Made by a program: the position numbers and the translations under genes | Notes under the pieces: generated by a model | Told to the model about the DNA's origin: nothing | The model's database searches: none | The model's input: only the letters and a program-made list of their open reading frames with translations | Source: Nocardiopsis sp. CNT312 | Lineage (GTDB): Bacteria > Actinomycetota > Actinomycetes > Streptosporangiales > Streptosporangiaceae | Direction of reading: 5' to 3' | DNA: 64,000 nt | Assembly: GCF_000515115.1 (NCBI RefSeq) | Contig: NZ_AZXF01000011.1 | Location: 124,001 to 188,000, forward strand | Shown here: piece after piece, positions 17,874-27,175 of the stretch | How the letters are laid out: every line of letters begins with the position of its first letter | Numbering within the stretch: position 1 is the stretch's first letter

Positions 17874-19919
17874 TCACCGGGCCGAGCGGGCCCCCGCACC
17901 CTCCCCGTCCAGCGTGTAGTGGGCCAGGGCCCGCCCCGCCTCCGCGGCAGCTTCCTCGGCCAGCGCGGCCGGTGCCACCACCCGGCACTCCGGCCCCAGC
18001 CGCAGCACCAACCGCAGCACCCACTCGGGCACGGGGGTGCGCAGCGTCGCACGGACGCCTCCGCCGGAGCGTTCGGCCACCGACTCGCACACGTAGTCCT
18101 CCGTCACCCAGCGGGCCGACGGCTCCAGGTCCAGGGTGACGAGCACGTCGCGCTCGGAGCGCTGGAGCACCCCGGAGGACAGGTCGCGACGCCCCACGCC
18201 CTCGGGGACCTCGGCGGCGTAGGGCAGGACCACCAGGTCCAGCACACGGTCCAGCCGGAACAGGCGCACGTCCCCCCGCAGGTGGCAGTAGCCCTCCAGG
18301 AAGCGGTGGCCGTCCTGGACCACCAGCCCCATCGGGTCGACGTCGCGCTCGGTGACCTGGTCCCGGTACCCGGACAGGTATCGCAGGTGCAGGCGCTGGC
18401 CGGACTCCAGTGCGTCGGCGCAGCGGCGCTGGGTCTCGGCGACCCCCTCGTCGGTCTCGACCCGCACCTGGACCGCGTCGGCCAGGGACGCCACCGCTGC
18501 CCCGGCCGCCGACCGCAGTTTCTCCCCCACCCGCTTCAGGGCGCTGCCCTCCAGCCCCTCGGCCTCGGGCAGCGCCTCCAGCAGCGACAGGCCCACGACC
18601 AGGCTGGCCGCCTCGTCCGCGGTGAGCCGCAGGGGCTGGGCCAGGGCCTCGGCGTTGCCGATGATGATCTCGCCGGTCTCCCTGGCGGCGTCCAGATCCA
18701 CGTCGATGAGGTCGCCGGGGGTGTACCCGGGCAGGCCGCACATCCACAGCAGGCTCAGGTCGGAGACCACCTGCTTCTCACTGAGCCCGAAGTGGGCGGC
18801 CACCTCGGGCACGCGCACGTCGCGGCCCAGGGCGTAGGGCACGAGCATCAGCAGGCGGCGCAACTGGTCCGCCGAGCGCGGCCCGCGTGCCGGGGCGGAG
18901 GGGGCGCCGCCGGGGGGCGCGCCCCCTCCGTCCGGTTCGGCGCCCTGCCGCTCGGCGGTGGCGGCCAGGTGTGCGCGGATCGCCGCGCGAGCGTCCTGCG
19001 GTTCCACCACGGCCGCCCGCGACCCGAATGAGGCCACCCGCCGTACCAGATCGGGGGTGTCGGTGTAGGGCAGGGTGAGGGTGTCCCAGCCGTCGGAGCC
19101 CTCACGTTCGCCCGCGACCACGCGCAGGGCACCCCGCCGCAGCTCATGGGCGGCACCGGTGCGCACCCGGACCGTGGCGGCGCGTTCGGGCTCGGCCCTG
19201 TGCCCGGCCACCACCGACCTCAGGTCCACCCCTTCGGGCACGACCACACCGGGCCCCGTCCGCAGGACGCTCACCTCGCCGCGGATCCGGCCGAGCCGGA
19301 AGACGCGGCGGGAGCCGCGCACCCGGTCGTGGCCCGCCACGTACCAGTGGCCGCGCAGGTTGACGATCCCCCACGGCTCGATCTCGCGCCGCTCGACCTC
19401 CGCCTGGCCGGGTTTGCGGTAGTCGAATCGGATCGGCCGCCGGTCGCGCACGGCCTGCCAGACCGGGCCGAAGGCGGGCTCGTCGGTGCGCATCGCCGGG
19501 GTCAGGCCGGGCGCGGCCTCCCCGTCCACGGGGACACCGGCGGAGCGCAGCTTGAACAGAGCGTTGGCCGCCGCCTCCCCGAGGGAGGCGTACCGCCAGG
19601 CGCGGGCGGCCAGGCCCAGGACGAGGGCCTCGTCGGGCAGCAGCTCGATCTCGGGAAGCTCGTAGTCGGTGCGCGAGATGCGGTAGCCCTCCTCACCACT
19701 GACCGCGTCCCCGGTCCCGACTTGGATGGGGATGCCGTTGTCGCGCAGCTCGCGCTTGTCGCGCTCGAACATGCGCTTGAACGCGGACTCGCTCTCGGCC
19801 TCCGCGTAGCCGTACACCGTCGCCCGGATCTCCTGTGCGGTGAGGTGGCGGCGCGTGGACAGCAGGCAGATGACCAGGTTCAACTGCCGTTCCGTTTTCC
19901 TGCGCGACATCATCCGCAC
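17874..19919 (-). CDS. pafBC: PafB-PafC fusion, WYL-domain DNA-damage regulator
   Basis: In mycobacteria PafB and PafC form a heterodimer that activates the LexA-independent DNA-damage response. Here both are fused in one 681-residue chain. The N-terminal half has a winged-helix domain (KTERQLNLVICLLSTRRHLTAQEIR) and a WYL domain (PWGIVNLRGHWYVAGHDRVR). A Gly/Pro/Ala-rich linker (about residues 320-345) leads to the second half, with HTH (VRVPEVAAHFGLSEKQVVSD) and a second WYL domain (DPMGLVVQDGHRFLEGYCHLRG). Such fusions are known in some actinobacteria. It neighbours the tat genes and the proteasome genes, as in other genomes, though the proteasome itself is not needed for PafBC function. 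Confidence 0.9.
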   Translation of the reverse strand: MRMMSRRKTERQLNLVICLLSTRRHLTAQEIRATVYGYAEAESESAFKRMFERDKRELRDNGIPIQVGTGDAVSGEEGYRISRTDYELPEIELLPDEALVLGLAARAWRYASLGEAAANALFKLRSAGVPVDGEAAPGLTPAMRTDEPAFGPVWQAVRDRRPIRFDYRKPGQAEVERREIEPWGIVNLRGHWYVAGHDRVRGSRRVFRLGRIRGEVSVLRTGPGVVVPEGVDLRSVVAGHRAEPERAATVRVRTGAAHELRRGALRVVAGEREGSDGWDTLTLPYTDTPDLVRRVASFGSRAAVVEPQDARAAIRAHLAATAERQGAEPDGGGAPPGGAPSAPARGPRSADQLRRLLMLVPYALGRDVRVPEVAAHFGLSEKQVVSDLSLLWMCGLPGYTPGDLIDVDLDAARETGEIIIGNAEALAQPLRLTADEAASLVVGLSLLEALPEAEGLEGSALKRVGEKLRSAAGAAVASLADAVQVRVETDEGVAETQRRCADALESGQRLHLRYLSGYRDQVTERDVDPMGLVVQDGHRFLEGYCHLRGDVRLFRLDRVLDLVVLPYAAEVPEGVGRRDLSSGVLQRSERDVLVTLDLEPSARWVTEDYVCESVAERSGGGVRATLRTPVPEWVLRLVLRLGPECRVVAPAALAEEAAAEAGRALAHYTLDGEGAGARSAR

Positions 19920-20005
19920 CTCTTCGCCCCGTGTGCATCGTCGGACCCGCGGCGCGTGCGCGTCGCTGCGGTCCCGGTTTCAGCAACGAAGGTACCGTGC
20001 CGATC

Positions 20006-21103
20006 ATGATCCGGTGGCGCCGTGGTGAAGTCCGTCGACTCCTGCCGTCCTGGGACGGCGTGGCCCCCTGTGTGGTGGCGCTGGCCCCCGGTCGCGGGCG
20101 GGGGGACACCGTCACCTGCCGGGCGCTGGCCTACACCGACCTGGTGGGCCACCCGGAGGTGGGCGACACGGTCCTGCTCAACACCGGGGCGCTGGACCTG
20201 GGGCTGGGGACGGGCGGCTACGCGATGGTCGTGGCCCTGCCCGACCGGCCTCCCGCCGACGCCGAGGGGCCCGGGCACCTCGTCAAGGCCCGCTACACCC
20301 CGCTCCAGGCCACGGTCCTGGGCGCCGACGAACAGGGCTCGCCCCACCACGAGGCCCTGCGCGAGGCGACCGGGGTCGACGCGATGCCGGTCGTGGTCGC
20401 CGACCTGCACTCGGCCCTGCCCGCCGTGGTGGCGGGGGTGCGCGCCGACCGCCCCGGGGCGCGGATCGCCTACGTGATGCTGGACGGGGGCGCGCTGCCG
20501 GCGGCGTTCTCCCGGGTCACCGGGGTGCTGCGCGAGGAGGGCCTGCTGGTGGGCTGTGTGACCACCGGGCAGGCGTTCGGCGGCGACCTGGAGGCGGTCA
20601 CCGTCCACTCGGGGCTGCTCACGGCCCGGCACGTGCTGAACGCGGACGTGGCGGTGGTGTGCCAGGGGCCGGGGAACCTGGGAACGGGGACGCCGTGGGG
20701 CTTCTCCGGGGTGGCGTGCGGTGAGGCGGTGAACGCGGCGGCGGTACTCGGCGGCCGACCGGTGGCCTCGCTCAGGGTGAGCGAGGCCGACCCCAGACCG
20801 CGCCACCGGGGCGTGTCGCACCACAGCAGCACCGCCTACGGGAAGGTGGCCCTGGCCCGCGCGGACGTGGTGGTCCCGCGCCTGCCCGGGGACCTCGGGG
20901 CTCTCGTGCGGGACCAGGCCGCCCCCCTGGCCCGGCGGCACACGCTCGTGGAGGTGGGGCTGGAGGGCCTGGAGGAGGCGCTGCGGTCGCTGCCGGTCAA
21001 GGTCTCGACCATGGGGCGCGGGCTGGACGAGGACCGCGCCGCCTTCCTGAGCGCCGCCGCGGCCGGGCGCCGCGCCGCCCACCTGGCCGACGGCGGCTCC
21101 TGA
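20006..21103 (+). CDS. DUF3866 family protein
   Basis: This 365-residue protein belongs to a family of unknown function conserved next to proteasome genes in actinobacteria. It is rich in Gly, Ala and Val, with alternating strands and helices and no membrane segment or signal peptide. Recognisable blocks are VLLNTGALDLGLGTGGYAMVVA, LVKARYTPLQATV and CQGPGNLGTGTPWGFSGVACG; the last resembles a nucleotide or phosphate-binding loop. It starts at the ATG at 20006 (GTG at 19997 also possible, with GAAGG four bases before it). It is divergent from pafBC with an 86-base shared promoter region, and convergent with the formyltransferase gene. Confidence 0.75.
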   Translation: MIRWRRGEVRRLLPSWDGVAPCVVALAPGRGRGDTVTCRALAYTDLVGHPEVGDTVLLNTGALDLGLGTGGYAMVVALPDRPPADAEGPGHLVKARYTPLQATVLGADEQGSPHHEALREATGVDAMPVVVADLHSALPAVVAGVRADRPGARIAYVMLDGGALPAAFSRVTGVLREEGLLVGCVTTGQAFGGDLEAVTVHSGLLTARHVLNADVAVVCQGPGNLGTGTPWGFSGVACGEAVNAAAVLGGRPVASLRVSEADPRPRHRGVSHHSSTAYGKVALARADVVVPRLPGDLGALVRDQAAPLARRHTLVEVGLEGLEEALRSLPVKVSTMGRGLDEDRAAFLSAAAAGRRAAHLADGGS

Positions 21104-21138
21104 GCCTGAGGGCGGTGACGGTGGCGTTGGCGGTGCGC

Positions 21139-22152
21139 TCAGGCCCGCAGCAGTGCGTCGCTGTCGAAGGCCTGGCGCGGGACGGCGTCCGACCGGCTGG
21201 CCACGAGCATGTGCGGTGAGGGCACGTCGAAGGACGCCCCCGGACGGAACATGGCCAGTGAGGTGGGCTCGGCGCGCACCCCCTCGTCCACGCGCAGGGA
21301 GTCCGGAACGAACACGCTCCCGTCCCCGCAGGTGACACCCCACCGACGGTGGGGGCCCGCCGCCACGATCTGTCCCGGTGCTCCCCCCTGGACCGTCTCG
21401 TCGACGGCTCCCCCGCACAGGGTGATGTGGGCTCCGCCGAACCTGGCGAAGGCCCCCGGGTAGGGGTCGGCGAGCGCCCGCACCATCCGGTCGACGTCGG
21501 CGCCGGAGGCGGTGAAGTCCAGCAGGCCGTCGCAGGGGCGGCGGCGCGGCCACACCGACACGTGCCCGGTCTGGGGGCGACGCGGCGCGCTGCCCGCCAA
21601 GAGGGCGTCCAGGCGGCGGACGAGCAGTTCGCTCTGGAGGTGGGCGACGCGCTCGTAGAGCCCCGTGGCGGTCGTGTCGGAGGGGATGTCGAACCAGAGC
21701 TGGTCGACGATGTCCCCCGTGTCGGCCTCCCGGTCCAGGTGGAAGAGGGTGACGGCGCTGGAGCGCATGTCCCGCAGGATGGTCCAGGGGATGGGGGCGC
21801 GGCCCCGGCCGACCGGCAGCGGGGAGGGGTGGAGCCCTACCCCGCCCAGGGGCAGTGCGGCCAGCAGTTGTTCGTGGACGAGCTGCGACCAGCCCGCCAC
21901 CACCATGAGGTCGATGCGGTGGGTGGACAGGGCGTCGCGCACCTCGTCGGAGTTGATGTCGGCGGCGCGCAGGTGCGGGATGCCGTGGCGGCTGGTCAGG
22001 GGTTCGAAGTCGGTGTACCCGCAGCGGTGCGCCAGTTCCACCGGGTAGGACACCACCAGGTCCGGCGGACGCCCCTGGGCGCACAGTTCCTCCAGTGCCG
22101 GGACGCCCAGGCGCAACCCGGACACGTAGCAGTAGCGCCGTCGTTCTGTCAT
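21139..22152 (-). CDS. Formyltransferase-fold protein with altered active site
   Basis: This 337-residue protein resembles methionyl-tRNA formyltransferase and sugar N-formyltransferases (Fmt/ArnA/PurN fold). The catalytic His is in GLHPSPLP and the catalytic Asp in ADTGDI, so the C-terminal half of the active site is intact. The usual Asn two residues before the His (NxHxSxLP) is Gly here. A C-terminal OB-like region follows (PSPHMLVASRSD). It has no neighbouring def gene, so it is probably not the housekeeping fmt. An amino-sugar or other metabolite is a plausible acceptor. ATG at 22152 with GGGAGG upstream. Confidence 0.68.
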   Translation of the reverse strand: MTERRRYCYVSGLRLGVPALEELCAQGRPPDLVVSYPVELAHRCGYTDFEPLTSRHGIPHLRAADINSDEVRDALSTHRIDLMVVAGWSQLVHEQLLAALPLGGVGLHPSPLPVGRGRAPIPWTILRDMRSSAVTLFHLDREADTGDIVDQLWFDIPSDTTATGLYERVAHLQSELLVRRLDALLAGSAPRRPQTGHVSVWPRRRPCDGLLDFTASGADVDRMVRALADPYPGAFARFGGAHITLCGGAVDETVQGGAPGQIVAAGPHRRWGVTCGDGSVFVPDSLRVDEGVRAEPTSLAMFRPGASFDVPSPHMLVASRSDAVPRQAFDSDALLRA

Positions 22153-22243
22153 GGCCCCTCCCATCGGCCGCGGACCGATCAGGACCGACTCTACGCAGGC
22201 GGGAGCGGCCGTCCGGGGACCACGCCCGTCCCGGGAGTGTCAG

Positions 22244-22262
22244 CCCCGCGCCGGGCGCGGGG
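22244..22262 (-). terminator. Hairpin downstream of the FKBP gene
   Basis: A perfect 8-bp inverted repeat (CCCCGCGC-CGG-GCGCGGGG) lies 20 bases past the FKBP stop codon on the minus strand. Confidence 0.6.
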
Positions 22263-22282
22263 CCTCGCGGGATACGGGAGGC

Positions 22283-23413
22283 CTACTCCTCCTCGGCCTC
22301 GCCGTCGGTGGCCTCCCCGGCCGGCTCCTCCTCGTCGGCCTCCTCCTCCGGGCTGGCCTCCTCGGAGGGCTCCTCGGTGGTCTCGGGCTCGGCGGGGGGC
22401 GGGTTGTCCACCGCGCCCAGGAGATCGACGACGAAGACCAGGGTGCCCGCGGGACCGCCGCCGGCCTCCTCGGCGGTCTCCCCGTAGGCCAGGTCGCCGG
22501 GGATGACCACCAGCAGGCGGCTGCCCACGCGCTGGCCGACGATCCCCTCGACCCAGCCGTCGATCACGGCGCCCTCGGCGATCGTGAAGTCGGAGGGCTC
22601 CCCGCCGCGGCTCCAGGTGGAGTCGAACGGCTCGTGGGTGCCGTCCTCCTCGGCCTCCCAGCGGATCCCGGTGTACTGCGCGATGAGCTGCTGGCCCTCC
22701 TCGACCTCGGGCCCGCTGCCCTCGATCAGCGGAACGGCCTCCAGCTCCTCGGGCGGGTCGGTGTCGGGGATCTCGATCACCGGGGCGGCCGCGTCCTCCT
22801 GGGTGACGGTGGGCAGGTCGCCGCCTCCGTCGGTGGTCTGCTCGCCGGGCACGGTCTGGCCCTGACCGAAACGCTGCATCACGTCGACGACCAGCACGCT
22901 GGCCCCCTCGGGAACCTGCTGGCCCTGCGCCTCGGCCTGCTCGACCTCCTGCTCGCTCAGGGGCGGGAAGACGTAGACGGCACGGCTGCCGACGGACTGG
23001 CTGAGCAGTACGTCGGTGATGTACTCCGGCATCTGGTTCATCCGGACCAGGTCGGGGGCACCGGTCTCGTAGCTGGACTGGCCCTCGACGGGCTCGCCCT
23101 CGCCGGGGCCGGTCCACTCGTACTGGACCACGTTGGCGACGAGGAGGTCGTCGGCTCGCACCAGCTCCCCCTCGCCCTCGCCCGTGGCCACGACCCCGGA
23201 GATCTCCTCGTCGGGGAGCTCCTCGTCGGGGAAGGTGATCTCGGGCTCCTCGCCGACCTCACCGGTGACGGTGGGCAGACGGGGATCGAGCTGTTCCTCT
23301 CCCATGCGGAGGAAGGCGGGGGTGCGCCACTCCTCGGGGATGGATCCGCAGCTCGAGACCGCCAGGGCGAGCGCGGTCAGGGGCACCGCGAGGGCGGCGG
23401 CACGTCGGTGCAT
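22283..23413 (-). CDS. FKBP-type peptidyl-prolyl isomerase lipoprotein
   Basis: This is a 376-residue secreted lipoprotein. The signal peptide ends in a lipobox-like ALAVSSC, with Cys at about residue 22 as the lipidation site. The C-terminal half holds a canonical FKBP domain (QQLIAQYTGIRWE, GAVIDGWVEGIVGQRVGSRLLVVIP, GTLVFVVDLLGAV). A degenerate FKBP-like domain is visible in the first half. The protein ends in a 50-residue Glu-rich tail. It probably assists folding of exported proteins at the outer membrane face. In actinobacteria such FKBP genes commonly lie between pafA and pafBC, as here. Confidence 0.87.
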   Translation of the reverse strand: MHRRAAALAVPLTALALAVSSCGSIPEEWRTPAFLRMGEEQLDPRLPTVTGEVGEEPEITFPDEELPDEEISGVVATGEGEGELVRADDLLVANVVQYEWTGPGEGEPVEGQSSYETGAPDLVRMNQMPEYITDVLLSQSVGSRAVYVFPPLSEQEVEQAEAQGQQVPEGASVLVVDVMQRFGQGQTVPGEQTTDGGGDLPTVTQEDAAAPVIEIPDTDPPEELEAVPLIEGSGPEVEEGQQLIAQYTGIRWEAEEDGTHEPFDSTWSRGGEPSDFTIAEGAVIDGWVEGIVGQRVGSRLLVVIPGDLAYGETAEEAGGGPAGTLVFVVDLLGAVDNPPPAEPETTEEPSEEASPEEEADEEEPAGEATDGEAEEE

Positions 23414-23501
23414 GGGTCACAACCTCTGGTTTCCGGCTTAGGACAGGGTCACACTACCGAATGACGCCGAACCGGCCACCCCCCCCGGAAGCCCCCGGCC
23501 C

Positions 23502-24860
23502 TCACATCCCGGCGATGAGCTTCTCCACCCTCTCATCCACCGACTTGAACGGGTCCTTGCACAGGACGGTGCGCTGCGCCTGGTCGTTGAGCTTCAGGTG
23601 CACCCAGTCGACGGTGAAGTCGCGGCGCTGCTCCTGGGCGCGGCGGATGAACTCTCCGCGCAGCCGGGCACGCGTGGTCTGCGGCGGCACCGACTTGGCC
23701 TCGAAGATCCTCAGGTCCTCCACCACCCGCTCCATCTGGCCGCGGTTCTGCATCAGATAGAACAGTCCGCGGTCGCGGTGGATGTCGTGGTAGGTGAGGT
23801 CGAGCTGAGCCACCCTCGGGGAGGACAGCGACAGGTCGTGCTTGCTCCTGTAGCGCTCCAGCAGGAGGTACTTGGCGGCCCAGTCGATCTCCCGGGAGAT
23901 GAGCTCCAGGTTCTGCGTCTCCACCGCCTCCAGGGTGCGCTGCCACAGGTCCAGGACCCGTTTGCCCACCGCGTCGGTGCCGTGGCGGTCGACGTAGCCC
24001 TGCACCTTCTCCAGGTACTCGCGCTGGATCTCCAGAGCGCTGGCCTCGCGCCCGTTGGCCAGCCGCACCTTGCGGCGGCCGGTCATGTCGTGGCTGACCT
24101 CCCGGATCGCCCGGATGGGGTTCTCCAGGGTGTAGTCGCGCATGACCACCCCGGCCTCGATCATCCGCAGGACGAGGTCGGTCGAGCCGAGCTTGAGCAG
24201 GGTGGTGGTCTCGCTCATGTTGGAGTCGCCGACGATGACGTGGAGCCGGCGGAAGCGCTCGGCGTCGGCGTGGGGCTCGTCGCGGGTGTTGATGATGGGG
24301 CGCGAGCGCGTGGTCGCCGAGGAGACGCCCTCCCAGATGTGCTCGGCGCGCTGGCTGACGCAGAAGAGCGCTCCGCGGGGGGTCTGGAGGACCTTGCCCG
24401 CACCGCAGATGATCTGCCGGGTGACGAGGAAGGGGATCAGTACGTCGGCCAGGCGGCCGAACTCGCCGTGCCTGCCGACGAGGTAGTTCTCGTGGCAGCC
24501 GTAGGAGTTGCCGGCCGAGTCGGTGTTGTTCTTGAACAGGTAGATGTCGCCGGCGATGCCCTCCTCGTGCAGGCGCTGCTCGGCGTCGATCTGCAGCCCC
24601 TCCAGGATACGCTCCCCGGCCTTGTCGTGGGCCACCAGGTCCGCGAGGCTGTCGCACTCGGGGGTCGCGTACTCGGGGTGGCTGCCCACGTCCAGGTACA
24701 GGCGGGCCCCGTTGCGCAGGAACACGTTGCTGCTGCGCCCCCAGGAGACCACCCTGCGGAAGAGGTACCTGGCGACTTCGTCGGGCGACAGGCGGCGCTG
24801 CCCCCGGAAGGTGCACGTGACCCCGTACTCGTTCTCCAGCCCGAAGATCCGTCGTTCCAC
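23502..24860 (-). CDS. pafA: Pup-protein ligase PafA
   Basis: PafA joins the C-terminal Glu of deamidated Pup to lysines of target proteins, using ATP, and so marks them for the proteasome. The 452-residue protein starts [15 protein letters not shown], has the catalytic Asp57 in [16 protein letters not shown], and has the ATP/Mg region [20 protein letters not shown]. The carboxylate-amine ligase/glutamine synthetase-like fold and Pup groove are conserved. The start codon is GTG with GAGG four bases upstream. It lies downstream of prcA on the same strand (110-base gap), and is homologous to dop further upstream. Confidence 0.97.
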   Translation of the reverse strand: MERRIFGLENEYGVTCTFRGQRRLSPDEVARYLFRRVVSWGRSSNVFLRNGARLYLDVGSHPEYATPECDSLADLVAHDKAGERILEGLQIDAEQRLHEEGIAGDIYLFKNNTDSAGNSYGCHENYLVGRHGEFGRLADVLIPFLVTRQIICGAGKVLQTPRGALFCVSQRAEHIWEGVSSATTRSRPIINTRDEPHADAERFRRLHVIVGDSNMSETTTLLKLGSTDLVLRMIEAGVVMRDYTLENPIRAIREVSHDMTGRRKVRLANGREASALEIQREYLEKVQGYVDRHGTDAVGKRVLDLWQRTLEAVETQNLELISREIDWAAKYLLLERYRSKHDLSLSSPRVAQLDLTYHDIHRDRGLFYLMQNRGQMERVVEDLRIFEAKSVPPQTTRARLRGEFIRRAQEQRRDFTVDWVHLKLNDQAQRTVLCKDPFKSVDERVEKLIAGM

Positions 24861-24970
24861 GCGGCCTCACCCACTTCCGTCACCGGGGTGCGGACGACGG
24901 GGCCTCGCCGTCCGCACCCGCCCGGCCGGTGGGGCGCGTCCAGCACGCCACACCGCGGTCGTCACTCACG

Positions 24971-25723
24971 TCACTCGTCGGTCTCGTCGCCGCTGTCCGC
25001 GGTGACCTGGCTGCCGGCGCCGCTGCGGGTCCTGCCCTCCTCCAGCAGGGCGGTCAGACGCCGCCCGTGGATGCGGCGGAACTTCCTGTGCTCGCGTGAA
25101 CGCTCCAGCACGGCCACCTCCAGGTTGCCCGCCTCCAGTTCACGCTCCTCCCCGTTCTCCTTGGCCAGGGCGTGGACGGCGGTGTCCAGGGCCGCGGAGA
25201 GCGGGGCGTCGGCGACGAAGCGGTCCTTGAGGACGGTGGCCACCTGCTCGGAGGAGCCGCCCACCGCCACGTGTCCCTGCTCGTCGACGATCGAGCCGTC
25301 GAAGGTGATCCGGTAGATCTCGTCCTCGTCAGCGGTCTCGCCCACCTCGGCGACGACGATCTCCACTTCCCAGGGCTTGAGGCTCTCGCTGAAGACCGTG
25401 CCCAGGGTCTGGGCGTAGATGTTGGCGAGCTGGCGTCCGCTGACGTCGCGGCGGTCGTACTGGTAGCCGCGCACGTCCGCGAACCGCACCCCCATCAGGC
25501 GCAGGTTCTCGAACTCGGGGTACCGGCCCACCGCGGCGAAGCCGATGCGGTCGTAGAGCTCGCTGATCTTGTGCAGGGTGCGGGACACGTTGTCCGCCAC
25601 CATGAGGATGCCGCCCTCGTACTGCAGGACGACGGCGCTGCGGCCGCGCGCGATGCCCTTGCGCGCGTAGTCCGCCTTGTCCTTCATCTGCTGTTCGGGG
25701 GCGACGTAGAACGGCATCGACAC
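24971..25723 (-). CDS. prcA: Proteasome alpha subunit
   Basis: This 250-residue alpha subunit forms the outer heptameric rings of the 20S core, gates substrate entry and docks Mpa. The N-terminus MPFYVAPEQQMKDKADYARKGIARGRS is the characteristic gating segment of actinobacterial PrcA. GRYPEFENLRLMGVRFADV and AEVGETADEDEIYRITFDGS are family blocks. The tail is acidic and Ser/Thr-rich. GTG at 25723 and ATG at 25717 are both possible starts. It follows prcB with a 55-base gap. Confidence 0.96.
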   Translation of the reverse strand: MSMPFYVAPEQQMKDKADYARKGIARGRSAVVLQYEGGILMVADNVSRTLHKISELYDRIGFAAVGRYPEFENLRLMGVRFADVRGYQYDRRDVSGRQLANIYAQTLGTVFSESLKPWEVEIVVAEVGETADEDEIYRITFDGSIVDEQGHVAVGGSSEQVATVLKDRFVADAPLSAALDTAVHALAKENGEERELEAGNLEVAVLERSREHRKFRRIHGRRLTALLEEGRTRSGAGSQVTADSGDETDE

Positions 25724-25778
25724 CGCTGATCGTTCCTTACCTAGTCGGAAGAGGTCTCGTGTGGGCCCGCGGCCCCGG

Positions 25779-26621
25779 TCAGCTCAGTGCGGCGGTCGGA
25801 CCGTCGGGCCGGGCGGCCCGGCCCTCGACCACCTCCGTGGCCAGACGGGCGATGTCGTCGGTGGGGACGCGGCGGTGGCCGTCCTCGGTGACGACGTCGA
25901 CGAGGGGGAAGATCTTGCGGTGCAGGTCGGGCCCGCCGGTGGCGGAGTCGTCGTCGGCGGCGTCGTAGAGGGACTCCAGCGCGGCCCTGATCGCGGTGGT
26001 CTCGTCCATGTCGTCGCGGAACAGCTTCTTGAGGGACCCCTTGGCGTAGACCGAGCCCGAGCCGATGGAGTGGTAGCGGTGCTCCTCGTAGCGCCCGCCC
26101 ACGGCGTCGTAGCTGAACACGCGGCCGACCTCGGCGGTCTCGTCGTAGCCCACCAGGAGGGGGACCACGACGAAGCCCTGGAGGGCCATGCCGAGGTTGC
26201 CCCGCACCATCTGGGCCAGCTTGTTGGCCTTGCCCTCGAGGGAGAGCGCACGGCCCTCCATCTTCTCGTAGTGCTCCAGCTCCACCTGGTAGAGGCGGGC
26301 CAGCTCGATACCGATCCCCGCGGAGCCGGCGATGGCGACCGCGGAGAACTCGTCGGCGCGGAACAGCTTCTCCATGTCCCGGTTGGCGATGACGTTGCCC
26401 TGGGTGGCACGCCGGTCGCCGGCCATGACCACACCCCCGGGAAAGGTCAGGGCGACGATGGTCGTCGCGTCAGGGGTGAGGTGCTCGGTCCCTCCGCCCG
26501 CGGACAGGTGCCGTCCGGGCAGCAGCTCGGGGCTGACGGACCGGACGAACTCCGTGAAGGACGAGGTCCCCGCACTCATGAACGCGGCGGGCAACCGTCC
26601 GCCCTCGAACCCTTCGAACAC
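25779..26621 (-). CDS. prcB: Proteasome beta subunit
   Basis: PrcB provides the peptidase activity of the 20S core. It is made with a propeptide that is removed by autocleavage before the catalytic threonine, here in [14 protein letters not shown], giving a propeptide of about 53 residues. The mature domain has the Lys33-equivalent in [20 protein letters not shown] and the Gly-rich [12 protein letters not shown]. The GTG at 26621 with GGAGGGAG just upstream gives 280 residues, close to the mycobacterial length; a longer frame to 26750 has no such site. It sits between pup and prcA. Confidence 0.96.
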   Translation of the reverse strand: MFEGFEGGRLPAAFMSAGTSSFTEFVRSVSPELLPGRHLSAGGGTEHLTPDATTIVALTFPGGVVMAGDRRATQGNVIANRDMEKLFRADEFSAVAIAGSAGIGIELARLYQVELEHYEKMEGRALSLEGKANKLAQMVRGNLGMALQGFVVVPLLVGYDETAEVGRVFSYDAVGGRYEEHRYHSIGSGSVYAKGSLKKLFRDDMDETTAIRAALESLYDAADDDSATGGPDLHRKIFPLVDVVTEDGHRRVPTDDIARLATEVVEGRAARPDGPTAALS

Positions 26622-26784
26622 GCGACTCCCTCCACTCGCGTCCCACCCATGGGGGCGGATGGGACGGCCGTTGTCTCGATTGCTCTGGGGCCGGAGTCTC
26701 CCGGCCGATGGAACCGACCCTAGCCGTGCGCCCGGCGGCACCGACGGCACCGGAGTGCGCTGTCAGCGAACCGCTGAGGCGGGG

Positions 26785-26988
26785 CTACTGGCCGCCCTTC
26801 TGGACGAACTGCCGGACGAAGTCCTCGGCGTTGCTCTCCAACACGTCGTCGATCTCGTCGAGGATGTCGTCGACCTCCTCGTCGAGCTTCTCCTTGTTCT
26901 CCTGGGCGTCCGCCGTCGCCTCGGTCTCCTCGACCTCCGCCTCCCGGCGCGAGGCGTGCTTCTGACCGCCGGTGTCCTTCGTCGCCAT
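26785..26988 (-). CDS. pup: Prokaryotic ubiquitin-like protein Pup
   Basis: Pup is the 67-residue intrinsically disordered modifier of the actinobacterial proteasome pathway. It is Glu/Asp-rich, with the helix-forming Mpa-binding segment (VDDILDEIDDVLESNAEDFV) and the C-terminal GGQ. The Gln end means that Dop must deamidate it to Glu before ligation by PafA. The ribosome binding site GGGAGG lies nine bases upstream. Order pup-prcB-prcA-pafA on one strand is the standard operon. Confidence 0.98.
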   Translation of the reverse strand: MATKDTGGQKHASRREAEVEETEATADAQENKEKLDEEVDDILDEIDDVLESNAEDFVRQFVQKGGQ

Positions 26989-27175
26989 CGCTGGCTACCT
27001 CCCTTTCGGAGCTCTCGCCCTTATCTTGGCCCAACAGCGCGCGGCTCAACCCCCTTCCCGAGGCCCGATACTCGCTAGTTACCTCGGGTCGCCGCGCCCG
27101 AACGGACACGCCGGGGGCCGGCCGCACCAGGTGCGGCCGTGTCCGCCACAACGCCGCGGATGTCCGGAAACGCCC

